NCBI GenBank assembly: GCA_937884755.1
Contig: CAKZYJ010000004.1
Coordinates: 1 to 39,949 of the forward strand
DNA length: 39,949 bases
Direction of reading: 5' to 3'
DNA from: an uncultured Flammeovirgaceae bacterium
Lineage (GTDB): Bacteria; Bacteroidota; Bacteroidia; Cytophagales; Cyclobacteriaceae
The position numbers and the translations under genes are program-made. The notes below the pieces were generated by a model, which had not been told where the DNA came from, ran no database searches, and saw only the letters and a list, made by a program, of their open reading frames with translations. This document shows, piece after piece, positions 26,016-35,024 of this stretch; the stretch's first letter is position 1; every line of letters starts with the position of its first letter.

Positions 26016-27500
26016 TTAGAAACTTAGTGGTTTTCCCTGGTAAAAATCCATCACTTTAAGACTGAGTAGATAATTATACTTAGCCTGAAGAACATCAGCT
26101 TCAGCAGCAGTGAGATTATTCTGGGCTTGATTATAGGCGTAGATGTCTACTGCCTGTGCCTGATACCGACGTTCGGTATCTTCAAATGCCCGCAATAACT
26201 GAGCTACTCGGCGTTCAGCAGCCTGGTATTGTTTTGCATTTGATCTCACATCTAAAAAAACCTGCTCAATGGTCTGACGAAGTAGATTTCTCTGATTCAA
26301 TTCATTTAGACGAGCATTTTCTAGCCCAATCTGAGCGTTAGCAACATTGGTTCGAGTTCGCCAATTATTGAAGATGGGAATATTCAAACTAATTTGAGCA
26401 AATCGTCGGTAGTTAAAATCCAGTTGGTTTACATAGGTGTTGTTCGTTAGCTCCGAAGGAAACTCAATCTCGGTGAAAACCGGCACTCTGCTGCCTACTG
26501 GCAAGCCTGGTAACCCATCGGGTACCAACAGGAAATCACCCGTAGGCAATACCCGTAATACATTGTCGGTACCGGATCGGGGAATGGAATCGGGAGCAAT
26601 GCTGGAGTACTGGGAAAAGATACCAGCACTCGCAGTAATCCTCGGAAAGAAATCTGCTTTGGCAATTGAAATATCGTAGCGGCGAGCGGCAATATCTTCG
26701 GTAGCCTGATTTATTTGGGGGAGAGTAGATACGGCCTGATTATAAATATCGTCAGCCGATTCTGGGAGTGACACTAGTTCTGGTACTTCACCGTCCAGGT
26801 TAGCAATCTCTATCGGTTCACTTTCGGGTATTTGTAAGATTTGCTTCAGATTGAGCAGAGCTAACTCCAGATTATTCTCCGCATTAATGATGGTTAACTC
26901 ATCAGTAGCTTGCTGGGCTTCTAATTGTAGCACATTAGCTATGGGCAAACTCCCCGCATCTACCAGCCGCTGGGTACGCTCTAATTGAGACTGGGTAGTA
27001 CGGTTGGTAAACTCAGCATTGCGCAGCAGTTCCTGATTGAGTAGAATCTGAGTGTAGGCTTGTAGCACATCCAGGGTAATATCATTTTTCTGGGCGGCTA
27101 ATCCGTACTCACTACTCGCCAGATCGCGGCGATTTCGTTTTATGGTGTTTAGCTTCCGAAAGCTGTTAAATAGTACCACATCGGCCGTAATGCTCATATT
27201 TTGCTGCCGTACCGGTTGGTTCACGTATTCATTCGTGAACTGATTTATCGTTCGGCCCACATTGTAACTAAAATTGGTATTACCGTTGACTGAAGGCAGC
27301 AAATCTGCTTTGGATTGTTCTAAAGCAACCTGATTTTGACGGACACTCAGCTCCGATTGTCGAACGGAGATGTTATTGGCAATGGCGATGTCAATACACT
27401 CCGGAAGAGTTAGTCTTCGTACATCGGTGGAAGATTGGGAGAGGGCAGGAACCGACCAGATCAGTAAAACCACGGTCATTCCTTTGATGAAAAAATTCAT
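26016..27500 (-). CDS. TolC-family outer-membrane channel protein
   Basis: A 494-residue outer-membrane efflux protein with signal peptide (MNFFIKGMTVVLLIWSVPALSQ). The two-fold repeat of long coiled helices and barrel strands is visible: repeat one opens LTLPECIDIAIANNISV, and both halves contain long Gln/Ala/Asn/Glu-rich helices (QSELSVRQNQVALEQSKADLL region and the C-terminal QNNLTAAEADVLQAKYNYLL). It closes with VMDFYQGKPLSF. TolC proteins dock to a periplasmic adaptor and an inner-membrane pump; neither gene is present here. It starts ten bases after the LytTR regulator and ends three bases before the polytopic protein, so it belongs to that transcription unit, perhaps exporting glycan or a signal under the two-component pair. 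Confidence 0.92.
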   Translation of the reverse strand: MNFFIKGMTVVLLIWSVPALSQSSTDVRRLTLPECIDIAIANNISVRQSELSVRQNQVALEQSKADLLPSVNGNTNFSYNVGRTINQFTNEYVNQPVRQQNMSITADVVLFNSFRKLNTIKRNRRDLASSEYGLAAQKNDITLDVLQAYTQILLNQELLRNAEFTNRTTQSQLERTQRLVDAGSLPIANVLQLEAQQATDELTIINAENNLELALLNLKQILQIPESEPIEIANLDGEVPELVSLPESADDIYNQAVSTLPQINQATEDIAARRYDISIAKADFFPRITASAGIFSQYSSIAPDSIPRSGTDNVLRVLPTGDFLLVPDGLPGLPVGSRVPVFTEIEFPSELTNNTYVNQLDFNYRRFAQISLNIPIFNNWRTRTNVANAQIGLENARLNELNQRNLLRQTIEQVFLDVRSNAKQYQAAERRVAQLLRAFEDTERRYQAQAVDIYAYNQAQNNLTAAEADVLQAKYNYLLSLKVMDFYQGKPLSF

Positions 27501-27510
27501 AAGGGTTACG

Positions 27511-28197
27511 TTAGGTGCGCCCCAATTTAGCCATAAACTGCTCGCGATACATATCTCCTAGCGGAATATCTTTTTTTGATACAATGACATTGCGGCGCCC
27601 GACCGACTCTAAAAACCGGAAATTGATAATATAACTACGGTGTACCCGAAAAAAAGAGGCCGGAAGCGATTCTTCCAGGGACTTCATACTGAGTAGGGCA
27701 ATTACGGTTTTACCCTCAGTATGAATCTTAACGTAGTCCTTCAGCCCCTCAATAAACTGGATGTCATCATAGTTCACCTTCACCATATCATAGCCCGACT
27801 TTACGAACATGTAGTTTTCGGTCAGGTTAGAAGATGTTCCGGTTTGGAAAAGTTGACGGGCCTTGTTAGCAGCCTTAAGAAAACGCTCAAAAGTAAAAGG
27901 TTTTAGTAAGTAATCTACAGCATCTACATTGAAGCCTTCAACCGCATGTTGGGCGTAAGCCGTGGTAAAAATCACCTTGGGAGGATGTTCCAGGCTCTTG
28001 ATAAACTGCATACCGCTGATATCCGGCATCTGAATATCTAGAAAAAGGAGATCAACCTGCTGGTCATTCAATAAGTCCAGGGCATCCAGACCACTATTGT
28101 AGGTAGCCACCAAATTCAGGAAAGGCACTTTACTGGCAAAATCTTCTACCAAGTCGAGAGCCAGAGGTTCGTCATCAATGGCAATACAGTTAATCAT
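27511..28197 (-). CDS. LytTR-family response regulator
   Basis: A 228-residue transcription regulator. The receiver domain (1-115) has the acidic pair Asp8-Asp9, phosphoacceptor Asp54 in LFLDIQMPDISG, the Thr in IFTTAYAQHA and Lys99 in DYLLKPF. The LytTR DNA-binding domain (about 125-225) shows FVKSGYDMVKVNYDDIQFIEGLKDYVKI, FFRVHRSYIINF and IPLGDMYREQF. I start at ATG 28197 (MINCIAIDDEP), not at the TTG 15 bases earlier. The ATG overlaps the kinase stop by eight bases (ATGATTAA), so both are made from one transcript. LytTR proteins bind direct repeats of about ten bases; no clear target pair was identified upstream of the kinase gene. Confidence 0.94.
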   Translation of the reverse strand: MINCIAIDDEPLALDLVEDFASKVPFLNLVATYNSGLDALDLLNDQQVDLLFLDIQMPDISGMQFIKSLEHPPKVIFTTAYAQHAVEGFNVDAVDYLLKPFTFERFLKAANKARQLFQTGTSSNLTENYMFVKSGYDMVKVNYDDIQFIEGLKDYVKIHTEGKTVIALLSMKSLEESLPASFFRVHRSYIINFRFLESVGRRNVIVSKKDIPLGDMYREQFMAKLGRT

Positions 28198-29233
28198 GCA
28201 TACTGAGTTCAATAGATAGTTCTACCTGATAGTACTCTTCGGTTTGTTTCACCTGGATAGCATGCCGGAATGGATATACCAGGTTCAGACGCTTTTGAAT
28301 ATTGGCTAGCCCAATGCCGGAATACGAATCTTTCTGAACTGATTTCTGATCTATGGTATTACGCACCGTAAATCTTAGATCATCATCCTCAACGACTAAA
28401 TCCAGTAGTATTTCGGCATTGGGTTGATGAATATTGCCGTGCTTAAAGGCATTTTCTACAAAGGGTTCTAATAGCATAGGGGCAATTGTTTTGGTCTGCC
28501 AATCACCACTCTTTTCAAATTGAATTTTAGCTTCCCGGTGCATCCTCAGTTTTTGCAAGTCCAGATAATTTTGCAAATGGTCAATTTCCTGCTCCAGACT
28601 AATCTGGCTTACGCTAGAGTCGTACAAAATATACCGCATCATTTCCGAAAGCTTCACGATCGCCTTGGGGGCATCTTCTGATTTTTTTACTGCTAGGGAA
28701 TAAATACTATTTAGATTATTAAAGAGGGAGTGAGGATTAATTTGCGACTTCAGCAAGGCTAGCTCGGAGGTCATCTTTTCTTTTTCCATCTGATTTTTCT
28801 GACGTTCGGTTCTAAACCACTCCTTCGTCATTTTTAAACCACCACTAACCGCCAGTACTAATAAGCTAAGAAGCGTGGCACGCTGAATAATGGCTCCTGT
28901 GTACCAATCGTTATTGTGATAAAACTCGGTATTCAGGGTGCGTTGAATCCATAAATCCCAGGAGATGACTACGAAGATACAGGCTAGCACAGCAGCAATG
29001 TATAGGGCAATCTTTTTACTAGCCAGCAATTTGGGAATTAGCAGCAAGGTATTGGTATAGTAGAATCCGATGAGGGCCAGCATAACCAGGGTGATGCGCA
29101 ATACCGGAAATGGGTTCGGATAAGGCCACGCAAAGACCGCTACTAGCAGACCAAAAAAAACCAGCCAACCCAATAGATGAAAAAATAATTCTTTACGAAA
29201 TGGATTACTCAATCCAGCCACAAGGTTGCTCAT
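28190..29233 (-). CDS. LytS/His_kinase-type sensor histidine kinase
   Basis: A 347-residue membrane sensor kinase with four hydrophobic helices in the first 135 residues and only short loops between them, so signals are probably sensed in or at the membrane. A short coiled segment (136-160) leads to the His_kinase box LKSQINPHSLFNNLNSIYSL, with phosphoacceptor His168, and a HATPase domain containing LLEPFVENAFKHG (N box) and GIGLANIQKRL (G box). Most family members have PHFLFN at the His box; this one has PHSLFN. It heads a run of five same-strand genes (kinase, LytTR regulator, TolC, polytopic protein, Wzi), which suggests feedback control of envelope or glycan export. Confidence 0.93.
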   Translation of the reverse strand: MSNLVAGLSNPFRKELFFHLLGWLVFFGLLVAVFAWPYPNPFPVLRITLVMLALIGFYYTNTLLLIPKLLASKKIALYIAAVLACIFVVISWDLWIQRTLNTEFYHNNDWYTGAIIQRATLLSLLVLAVSGGLKMTKEWFRTERQKNQMEKEKMTSELALLKSQINPHSLFNNLNSIYSLAVKKSEDAPKAIVKLSEMMRYILYDSSVSQISLEQEIDHLQNYLDLQKLRMHREAKIQFEKSGDWQTKTIAPMLLEPFVENAFKHGNIHQPNAEILLDLVVEDDDLRFTVRNTIDQKSVQKDSYSGIGLANIQKRLNLVYPFRHAIQVKQTEEYYQVELSIELSMHD

Positions 29234-29254
29234 AGTTTAATGTACGTAGCTTTG
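29226..29254 (+). promoter_or_regulatory. Candidate promoter far upstream of susC
   Basis: TTG at 29226-29228 is followed after 18 bases by TAGCTTTG (29247-29254), a perfect TAnnTTTG. It points towards susC, and the first base pairs lie inside the start of the divergent kinase gene. Transcription from here would give a leader of nearly 700 bases or a separate small RNA. The spacing is one base short of the usual range. Confidence 0.3.
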
Positions 29255-29808
29255 AGGTTAGTCACTAAGAAATAAGACCAAACGCTGAAAATTTTAGACC
29301 AGCAATTTCATTGGGTCGGCAAAAGATTTCCCGAGGTAGTATCCGCCGATACCGAGTGTAATCCATGTTAAACGTAGACATTGGAAATATGATGAACAGA
29401 TGTACATTTATTATTTAAAGCGATTGCATTTTTTGCACTATCTATTTGGTTTTGTTCAAAAAAGTAGTAAAATTCAGCACTAGTACACAACAACCTAATA
29501 GCTACTATATTGGCTGTGAGACAATTCATCTACTGTCCAGTTCCAGGCTGGTTCCCTCTATTCCACTTCAGGATTGGACTCTTATTACTGCGTCTGTACC
29601 CACAATTGGCTATTAATCCACCCTTATCCGTCACGGCAGTTCCTAATCACACTCTTGAATCACACTATTCAAATACATTAATTGTTACTTTCCATTCACC
29701 CAATTAAATCCGAAACCTAAATCAAAGCCTATGAGATATCACACAAACCGCAGTTAGACAAAAACAACTACTCAATTTCTTTTTATTATTCACTTCTAAT
29801 ACTACAAC
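29255..29808. other. Long non-coding region between the kinase gene and susC
   Basis: About 700 bases separate the divergent kinase and susC starts. No convincing gene is present; a 65-codon plus-strand frame at 29510-29707 has no family-like features. The stretch is AT-rich with mixed short T and A tracts (for example around 29401-29470). It probably holds promoters for both units and an extended susC leader. No hairpin with a T-run was found that would mark an attenuator. Confidence 0.45.
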
Positions 29809-29937
29809 ATGTTTACACATTCACAACGACTTAGCCGGTACTGGTCTTGGGCGGCCGGTATTGCGCTTCTACTAATTCCCCCCAATGGATTAGCTTTACT
29901 TTCTCCATCTTCCTCTATTTATCATTTCTCAACCTAA
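29809..29937 (+). CDS. Possible 42-aa leader peptide upstream of susC
   Basis: An ATG frame of 42 codons ends in TAA only eleven bases before the susC ATG. The peptide starts MFTHSQRLSRYWSWAAGIAL and has basic residues, two Trp, then a hydrophobic run with a Pro-Pro break (GIALLLIPPNGLALL), so it would behave as a small membrane or signal-like peptide. It is in a different frame from susC. It could be a translated upstream frame that couples to susC, or chance. There is no family match to support it. Confidence 0.3.
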   Translation: MFTHSQRLSRYWSWAAGIALLLIPPNGLALLSPSSSIYHFST

Positions 29938-29948
29938 ACTATTTAACA

Positions 29949-32900
29949 ATGCGAAAAATTTTACCTCATCTCATGAGAGCTCTGGGGGTATGGCTACTGT
30001 GCCTGTATAGCACTGCCACCCTCTTTGCCCAAAGCGAAATATCGGGAACAGTAACCGATGGCGAGAACAGTGAAGCTTTACCAGGGGTTAACATCCTTGT
30101 CAAGGGTTCTTCAACGGGTACTATTACCGATGTAGACGGCAACTATCGTTTAACTGTACCGTCCGATGCAGAAGCCCTTATCTTCTCTTCTATAGGATAT
30201 ACACCGGAAGAAATAGCGATCAATGGCCGCACCACCATTGATTTAAGTATGATGCCGGATATCCAATCCTTACAGGAAGTAGTGGTAGTTGGGTACGGTA
30301 CCCAAGAAAAAGTAAACCTTACCGGTGCCGTAGGGGTAACCGACGGCGAAGTTCTGGAAAACCGCCCTATCGCTAACGCGGGTGAAGGTCTGCAAGGCGT
30401 TGTCCCTAACCTGAACGTAAACCTACGCAACGGTGACCCTTCTCAGCCCGCCGATTTCAACATTCGGGGTTTTGAGTCCATTAACGGTGGTTCTCCCCTC
30501 ATTCTGGTGGACAACGTACCAATGGACATTAACCGTATCAACCCCAACGATATTGAGAGTGTTACTGTACTAAAGGATGCTTCCTCGGCAGCAGTATACG
30601 GAGCCAGAGCAGCATTCGGGGTAATTCTGGTAACTACCAAAAAAGGACGAGGCGACAAAATTAATGTGAACTTCGGAGCAGAGTTGGCAATGGCCACGCC
30701 TATTTTCTTTATTGATCCGGTTACGGACCCCCATCAACATGTATTAGCCCGCAATTTGGCTACCATCCGTACTAATGGACAACCTCAGTATGACCAAGAC
30801 TACATAGACGGAACCCTTCGCTACAGCCAGAACCCTACTCCAGAAAATGAGTGGGGTGTATTTAATGGACAGTTACGTTTTTACGGAAACAATAATTACG
30901 CTGAGCGGCTGATTGCTGATTTCGCTCCCCAGCGCAAATATGATATCAGTGTTTCCGGTTCATCAGAGAAAGCTTCCTATTATGCTTCATTTGGATACTT
31001 TAGCCGAGATGGCTATCTGAAAAATGATGAAAAGAATGAGAAGTTCAAGCGTTACAATGCCTTACTTAAAGGTACTTTTAACGTGAACGATTGGTTAACA
31101 CTCGATAGCCGAGCGTTGGTTACCACCGAAACCAGTGACAAACCTCACTTCTACAATTGGGACGTTAACATTAATACTTCAGCTCGACAGGATCCGCTAG
31201 ATCCTATTCAGTTTCCTGATCTTCCTTTTTACCTGGAACCCGGCGACCGAGGAGAATTTGAGCAGTACATTGGTATGTATTTTGGAGGTACTAACTTCTT
31301 CCCCTATCTGGAAAACGGTGGGCGTGACACCTGGACTCGTAATGATATTATTATGACCCAGGGAGCTAATTTAAGTCCGATTAAAGGACTAAATATCCGT
31401 GGTGAATTCTCGGCTAACTTCACTTACCGAACTGATCAAGATGTTCAAAGCAAAATTGATGTGATTGCTAACCGAGATTTAGCGGGAGGCTTAATCATCG
31501 ACAATGGGTTTAGCGGTAATGATTGGATTTTAAACGAATCTACTTTTGACCAATACTACGTGATTAATACTTACGCAGATTATACTATTGATAAGGGAAA
31601 GCATTTCTTCAAACCAATGATAGGTTTTAACCAGGAATGGGGGCGTTTTGAAGATTTTGCTACCCGTGCTTACCAGTTAATCACTCCAGCTATTACCGAT
31701 ATTAACGCTACTACCGGAAATCAGGAGGCTTTTGGTCAGAAAGAACATACCGCGCTTCGTGGGGTATTTTACCGGGTTAACTACATCTACGATGACCGCT
31801 ACTTATTTGAAGCTAATGGCCGCTACGACGGTTCTTCCCGTTTCCCTGAAGACAACCGCTTTGGTTTCTTCCCTTCATTTTCGGCCGCTTGGAGAATTTC
31901 TGAAGAAGGCTTTATGAACGGAACGTCTTCCTGGTTAGACAATTTAAAGATACGGGCGTCTTACGGTCAACTTGGTAACCAGCTAATATTTGCTAATGCA
32001 GCAGGTACGATACCCGTTTACTATCCATACATTGCAACACTAGGGTCGTTTAATTCACCTTTTATGCTAACGGGGGGAGCTCGAACTCCTGCTGTTTCTG
32101 CCCCTGGCTTAGTTAGCCCCACTTTAACTTGGGAGACTGTTATTACCCAAAATTTAGGGTTAGACTTTACCATGTTTGGCAACCGCTTGGATGTTTCCTT
32201 TGATGTATACACTCGGGATACTAAGGATATGCTTACCCGAGAAGAGCTTCCCGCTATCTTAGGAGCGCCCGAACCCAGACAAAATGCTGCTGACTTACGT
32301 ACCGAAGGTTGGGAGCTCTCGGTAACCTGGCAGAACCGCATCAACAGCAATTGGCGATACGATGTTAATTTAGCACTATCCGATAACGTTTCTCGAATTA
32401 CCAAGTACAACAACCCGACTGGTTCATTGAATGAATACTACGAAGGGCAAGTAGTCTTTGACGAAGGCCGAGGAGAGCGTTGGGGATTTGAAACCGTTGG
32501 TATTTTTCAAACTGAAGATGAGGTGGCCAATGCCCCCAATCAATCAGCGCTTGGAGCCAACTGGCGTCCGGGTGATATCCAATACGCTGATCTAAACGGT
32601 GATGGCGTAATCAACCGTGGGGAAAATACTTTGGACGATCCAGGTGATCAGCGAATCATCGCCTACGAAAACCCTCGTTACAACTTTGGAGTAATGGGTA
32701 ACTTAGGTTGGAAGAACTTTACCCTGAATGTATTCTTCCAAGGCGTTATGAGGTACCAATACTGGCCGCCTAATAATAACTGGGTAGCCTTCTATCCGTT
32801 CAACGCGGGCCATGTAGAGCAATACTATCTAACCGATACTTGGAGTGAAACGAATCCGGATGCCTATTTCCCTCACCCCCATATCTCAACGAATACTAAG

Positions 32901-33158
32901 CAAAATGTACAGCCTCAGACCCGCTACGTACAAGATGGGGCTTATGTTCGTTTGAAAAACTTAACTCTTGGCTACAATCTTCCGGAGACAATTGCGAGTA
33001 AAATTGGTATGACCAATGCTAGAGTCTACGTCGCTGGTCAGAATATATGGGAGTTTACCCGAATGCGACGCCCACTAGATCCGGAAGTACGACCCACGCT
33101 AACGCAAGAGTACTACAAGCAACGTGTGTACTCAGTAGGTATTAATGTATCCTTTTAA
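29949..33158 (+). CDS. SusC/RagA-family TonB-linked outer-membrane protein
   Basis: A 1069-residue outer-membrane importer. The signal peptide (MRKILPHLMRALGVWLLCLY, with cleavage after TLFAQ) is followed by a carboxypeptidase-regulatory-like domain (about 30-110: SEISGTVTDG, LPGVNILVKGSSTGTITDVDG). Then come the TonB-box-like LQEVVVVGYGTQ, a plug domain (NIRGFESINGGSPLILVDNVPMD, SVTVLKDASSAAVYGARAAFG) and a 22-strand barrel with the RagA-type end. I start at ATG 29949; an upstream in-frame extension to 29847 has no export signal of its own. SusC channels work with the SusD lipoprotein encoded next to import oligosaccharides or peptides, powered by TonB. No anti-sigma/ECF pair, hybrid sensor or glycoside hydrolase lies beside it, so the substrate is open. 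Confidence 0.96.
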   Translation: MRKILPHLMRALGVWLLCLYSTATLFAQSEISGTVTDGENSEALPGVNILVKGSSTGTITDVDGNYRLTVPSDAEALIFSSIGYTPEEIAINGRTTIDLSMMPDIQSLQEVVVVGYGTQEKVNLTGAVGVTDGEVLENRPIANAGEGLQGVVPNLNVNLRNGDPSQPADFNIRGFESINGGSPLILVDNVPMDINRINPNDIESVTVLKDASSAAVYGARAAFGVILVTTKKGRGDKINVNFGAELAMATPIFFIDPVTDPHQHVLARNLATIRTNGQPQYDQDYIDGTLRYSQNPTPENEWGVFNGQLRFYGNNNYAERLIADFAPQRKYDISVSGSSEKASYYASFGYFSRDGYLKNDEKNEKFKRYNALLKGTFNVNDWLTLDSRALVTTETSDKPHFYNWDVNINTSARQDPLDPIQFPDLPFYLEPGDRGEFEQYIGMYFGGTNFFPYLENGGRDTWTRNDIIMTQGANLSPIKGLNIRGEFSANFTYRTDQDVQSKIDVIANRDLAGGLIIDNGFSGNDWILNESTFDQYYVINTYADYTIDKGKHFFKPMIGFNQEWGRFEDFATRAYQLITPAITDINATTGNQEAFGQKEHTALRGVFYRVNYIYDDRYLFEANGRYDGSSRFPEDNRFGFFPSFSAAWRISEEGFMNGTSSWLDNLKIRASYGQLGNQLIFANAAGTIPVYYPYIATLGSFNSPFMLTGGARTPAVSAPGLVSPTLTWETVITQNLGLDFTMFGNRLDVSFDVYTRDTKDMLTREELPAILGAPEPRQNAADLRTEGWELSVTWQNRINSNWRYDVNLALSDNVSRITKYNNPTGSLNEYYEGQVVFDEGRGERWGFETVGIFQTEDEVANAPNQSALGANWRPGDIQYADLNGDGVINRGENTLDDPGDQRIIAYENPRYNFGVMGNLGWKNFTLNVFFQGVMRYQYWPPNNNWVAFYPFNAGHVEQYYLTDTWSETNPDAYFPHPHISTNTKQNVQPQTRYVQDGAYVRLKNLTLGYNLPETIASKIGMTNARVYVAGQNIWEFTRMRRPLDPEVRPTLTQEYYKQRVYSVGINVSF

Positions 33159-33178
33159 TCACCTCACAAGAGAATAAA

Positions 33179-34972
33179 ATGAAAAAGCATATTTATAAAG
33201 TATCACTTGTGTTAATAGTCTCTTTATTAGGCTGCAACGATGAGTTTTTGGATCGGCAACCGCTCGATTCAATAAGTAATGATGTTTTCTGGAATACAGA
33301 AAATGATATGCGCGTATATAACAACAGCTTGTATAGTCTGGCTATAGATGACAACAACGTTCCCATCATGATGGGGCACCATAATGGTTTTAGCAGCCAG
33401 CGTTGGAGTATCTGGCACGTGTCCGGTTTCTCCGATAACACTGCCCCCCGTCACCCCCGTCACAATTTCTTTCAACTAGTACGTGCCGGGGGTCATCCTG
33501 TACCGGATGACCCCCAATGGTTTGGTTACCGAGGATGGGATTTCGTACGAGCCATTAATTTTGGCCTAGAGAATTACGGTAACGCAGACGTTTCTGAAGA
33601 AGTGCGTAATCAGTACATCGGCGAGGCTCGTTTGTTCCGAGGTTGGTTCTACGCTGAAAAAGCCCATAAATATGGTGATGTTCAGTGGGTGGAACAGACT
33701 GTTAGTGTTGATGATCTAGACATACTAGAAGGTGAACGAGATGACCGTAACTTTGTCATGGATAAGGTGCTGGAGGATTTGCAATTTGCAGCGCAAAATA
33801 TGCCTGATGACTGGGGTGATGGAAATGCTCCCGGACGTATGAACCGATGGGCAGCACTATTGGTGCTATCCCGAGTCGCTCTGTATGAAGGAACTTGGAG
33901 AAAATATCACAATCTAGGTGATTCTCAATCTTGGTTCCAGATAGCCGCTGATGCTGCCGCTGAGTTGATAAATAACGGTCCCTACTCACTCTATACTACT
34001 GGTGACCCTACCACGGATTACAATGCCATCCATAGAATGACTGATCTTTCGGGTAATCCTGAAGTGGTGTACTGGAGAAGATACGAACTCGGTATTTATA
34101 CCAACCATGTTCAATCTTACCACAAAAGTTATATTGGAGGTGCCACTAAAGATATGGTAGAAGATTATCTGTGTACCGATGGTTTGCCAATATCACTTTC
34201 TCCTTTATACCAAGGGGATGAAGTTTTCGAGAATATTTTTGAAAATCGTGATCCTCGTTTACGTCAAACAATTCTTCACCCCGATGATCAGGAATTTTAC
34301 CAATTTGGTAATATTGACCCAGCCGTAGCCGATTACCCTAAAATTCAGGGTCAAACTAAACCTGGCTTAGCATCTACCACTGGTTATCACATCATCAAAG
34401 TATATGAAGTAAATGCAGCTCATGCTACGTATAATACGTCTTCTACTCCGGCTATCACGCTACGTTTTGGTGAGGCTTTGCTTAACTATGCGGAAGCGAA
34501 AGCAGAACTCGGAACAATCACTCAAGGTGATCTGGACATGAGTATTAACCTCCTACGGGCTAGGGTAGCTATGCCACCAATGACCATGAACCCAGTTGAA
34601 GACCCTCGCTATGCCAATCTGGGTATTTCACCTCTATTGGCTGAAATTCGCCGTGAGCGTCGGATCGAGCTATTTATGGAAGGCTTTCGCTACGACGATA
34701 TCCGCCGTTGGAGAATGGGACAATTGTTAGAAGACAAGGATTTGGGTATGCGTTGGGATGAGGCTAACAGTTCGCGTTTTGACCCAGGTGGGGAAGCTAC
34801 CATAGGAGTCATTGAAGTAGACGGAGTTCCATATCTCGATGTTTACGCTGGAACTGACTACGAGGAACCGATATTTGACGAAAGCAGGCACTATCTGTGG
34901 CCTATTCCGATTAACGCTATTTCGCAGAATCCTAACTTAGGGCAGAACCCAGGTTGGGGTGCTAGTGAGTAA
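33179..34972 (+). CDS. SusD/RagB-family surface lipoprotein
   Basis: A 597-residue nutrient-binding lipoprotein. The N-terminus has a lipoprotein signal with lipobox SLLGC (Cys19), followed by the family opening NDEFLDRQPLDSISNDVFWNTENDMR. The helical TPR-like scaffold follows, with EARLFRGWFYAEKAHKYGDVQWV (the RagB/SusD hallmark region) and MNRWAALLVLSRVALYEGTW. The C-terminal part carries LLAEIRRERRIELFMEGFRYDDIRRW and YLWPIPINAISQNPNLGQNPGW, typical of the family. It starts 20 bases after susC and ends 21 bases before a strong terminator, so susC and susD form a two-gene unit. It caps the SusC barrel and captures the ligand outside the cell. Confidence 0.97.
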   Translation: MKKHIYKVSLVLIVSLLGCNDEFLDRQPLDSISNDVFWNTENDMRVYNNSLYSLAIDDNNVPIMMGHHNGFSSQRWSIWHVSGFSDNTAPRHPRHNFFQLVRAGGHPVPDDPQWFGYRGWDFVRAINFGLENYGNADVSEEVRNQYIGEARLFRGWFYAEKAHKYGDVQWVEQTVSVDDLDILEGERDDRNFVMDKVLEDLQFAAQNMPDDWGDGNAPGRMNRWAALLVLSRVALYEGTWRKYHNLGDSQSWFQIAADAAAELINNGPYSLYTTGDPTTDYNAIHRMTDLSGNPEVVYWRRYELGIYTNHVQSYHKSYIGGATKDMVEDYLCTDGLPISLSPLYQGDEVFENIFENRDPRLRQTILHPDDQEFYQFGNIDPAVADYPKIQGQTKPGLASTTGYHIIKVYEVNAAHATYNTSSTPAITLRFGEALLNYAEAKAELGTITQGDLDMSINLLRARVAMPPMTMNPVEDPRYANLGISPLLAEIRRERRIELFMEGFRYDDIRRWRMGQLLEDKDLGMRWDEANSSRFDPGGEATIGVIEVDGVPYLDVYAGTDYEEPIFDESRHYLWPIPINAISQNPNLGQNPGWGASE

Positions 34973-34993
34973 AATTTAATTAGATTTTTTTTT

Positions 34994-35024
34994 AAAGCCA
35001 TCTCTTGACGGGGATGGCTTTTTT
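34994..35024 (+). terminator. Intrinsic terminator of the susCD unit
   Basis: AAAGCCATC (34994-35002) pairs with GATGGCTTT (35013-35021) around a ten-base loop and is followed by further T residues, so the transcript ends in a GC-containing stem plus U-run. It lies 21 bases beyond the susD stop. The T-run is on the plus strand only, so it serves susCD and not the convergent carboxypeptidase gene, whose restored frame ends just next to it. Confidence 0.8.

Noticed and set aside
29847-29948. N-terminal extension of SusC to a GTG/TTG-type start at 29847
   Set aside because: The added residues precede a complete signal peptide starting at ATG 29949, so an extension would bury the export signal.
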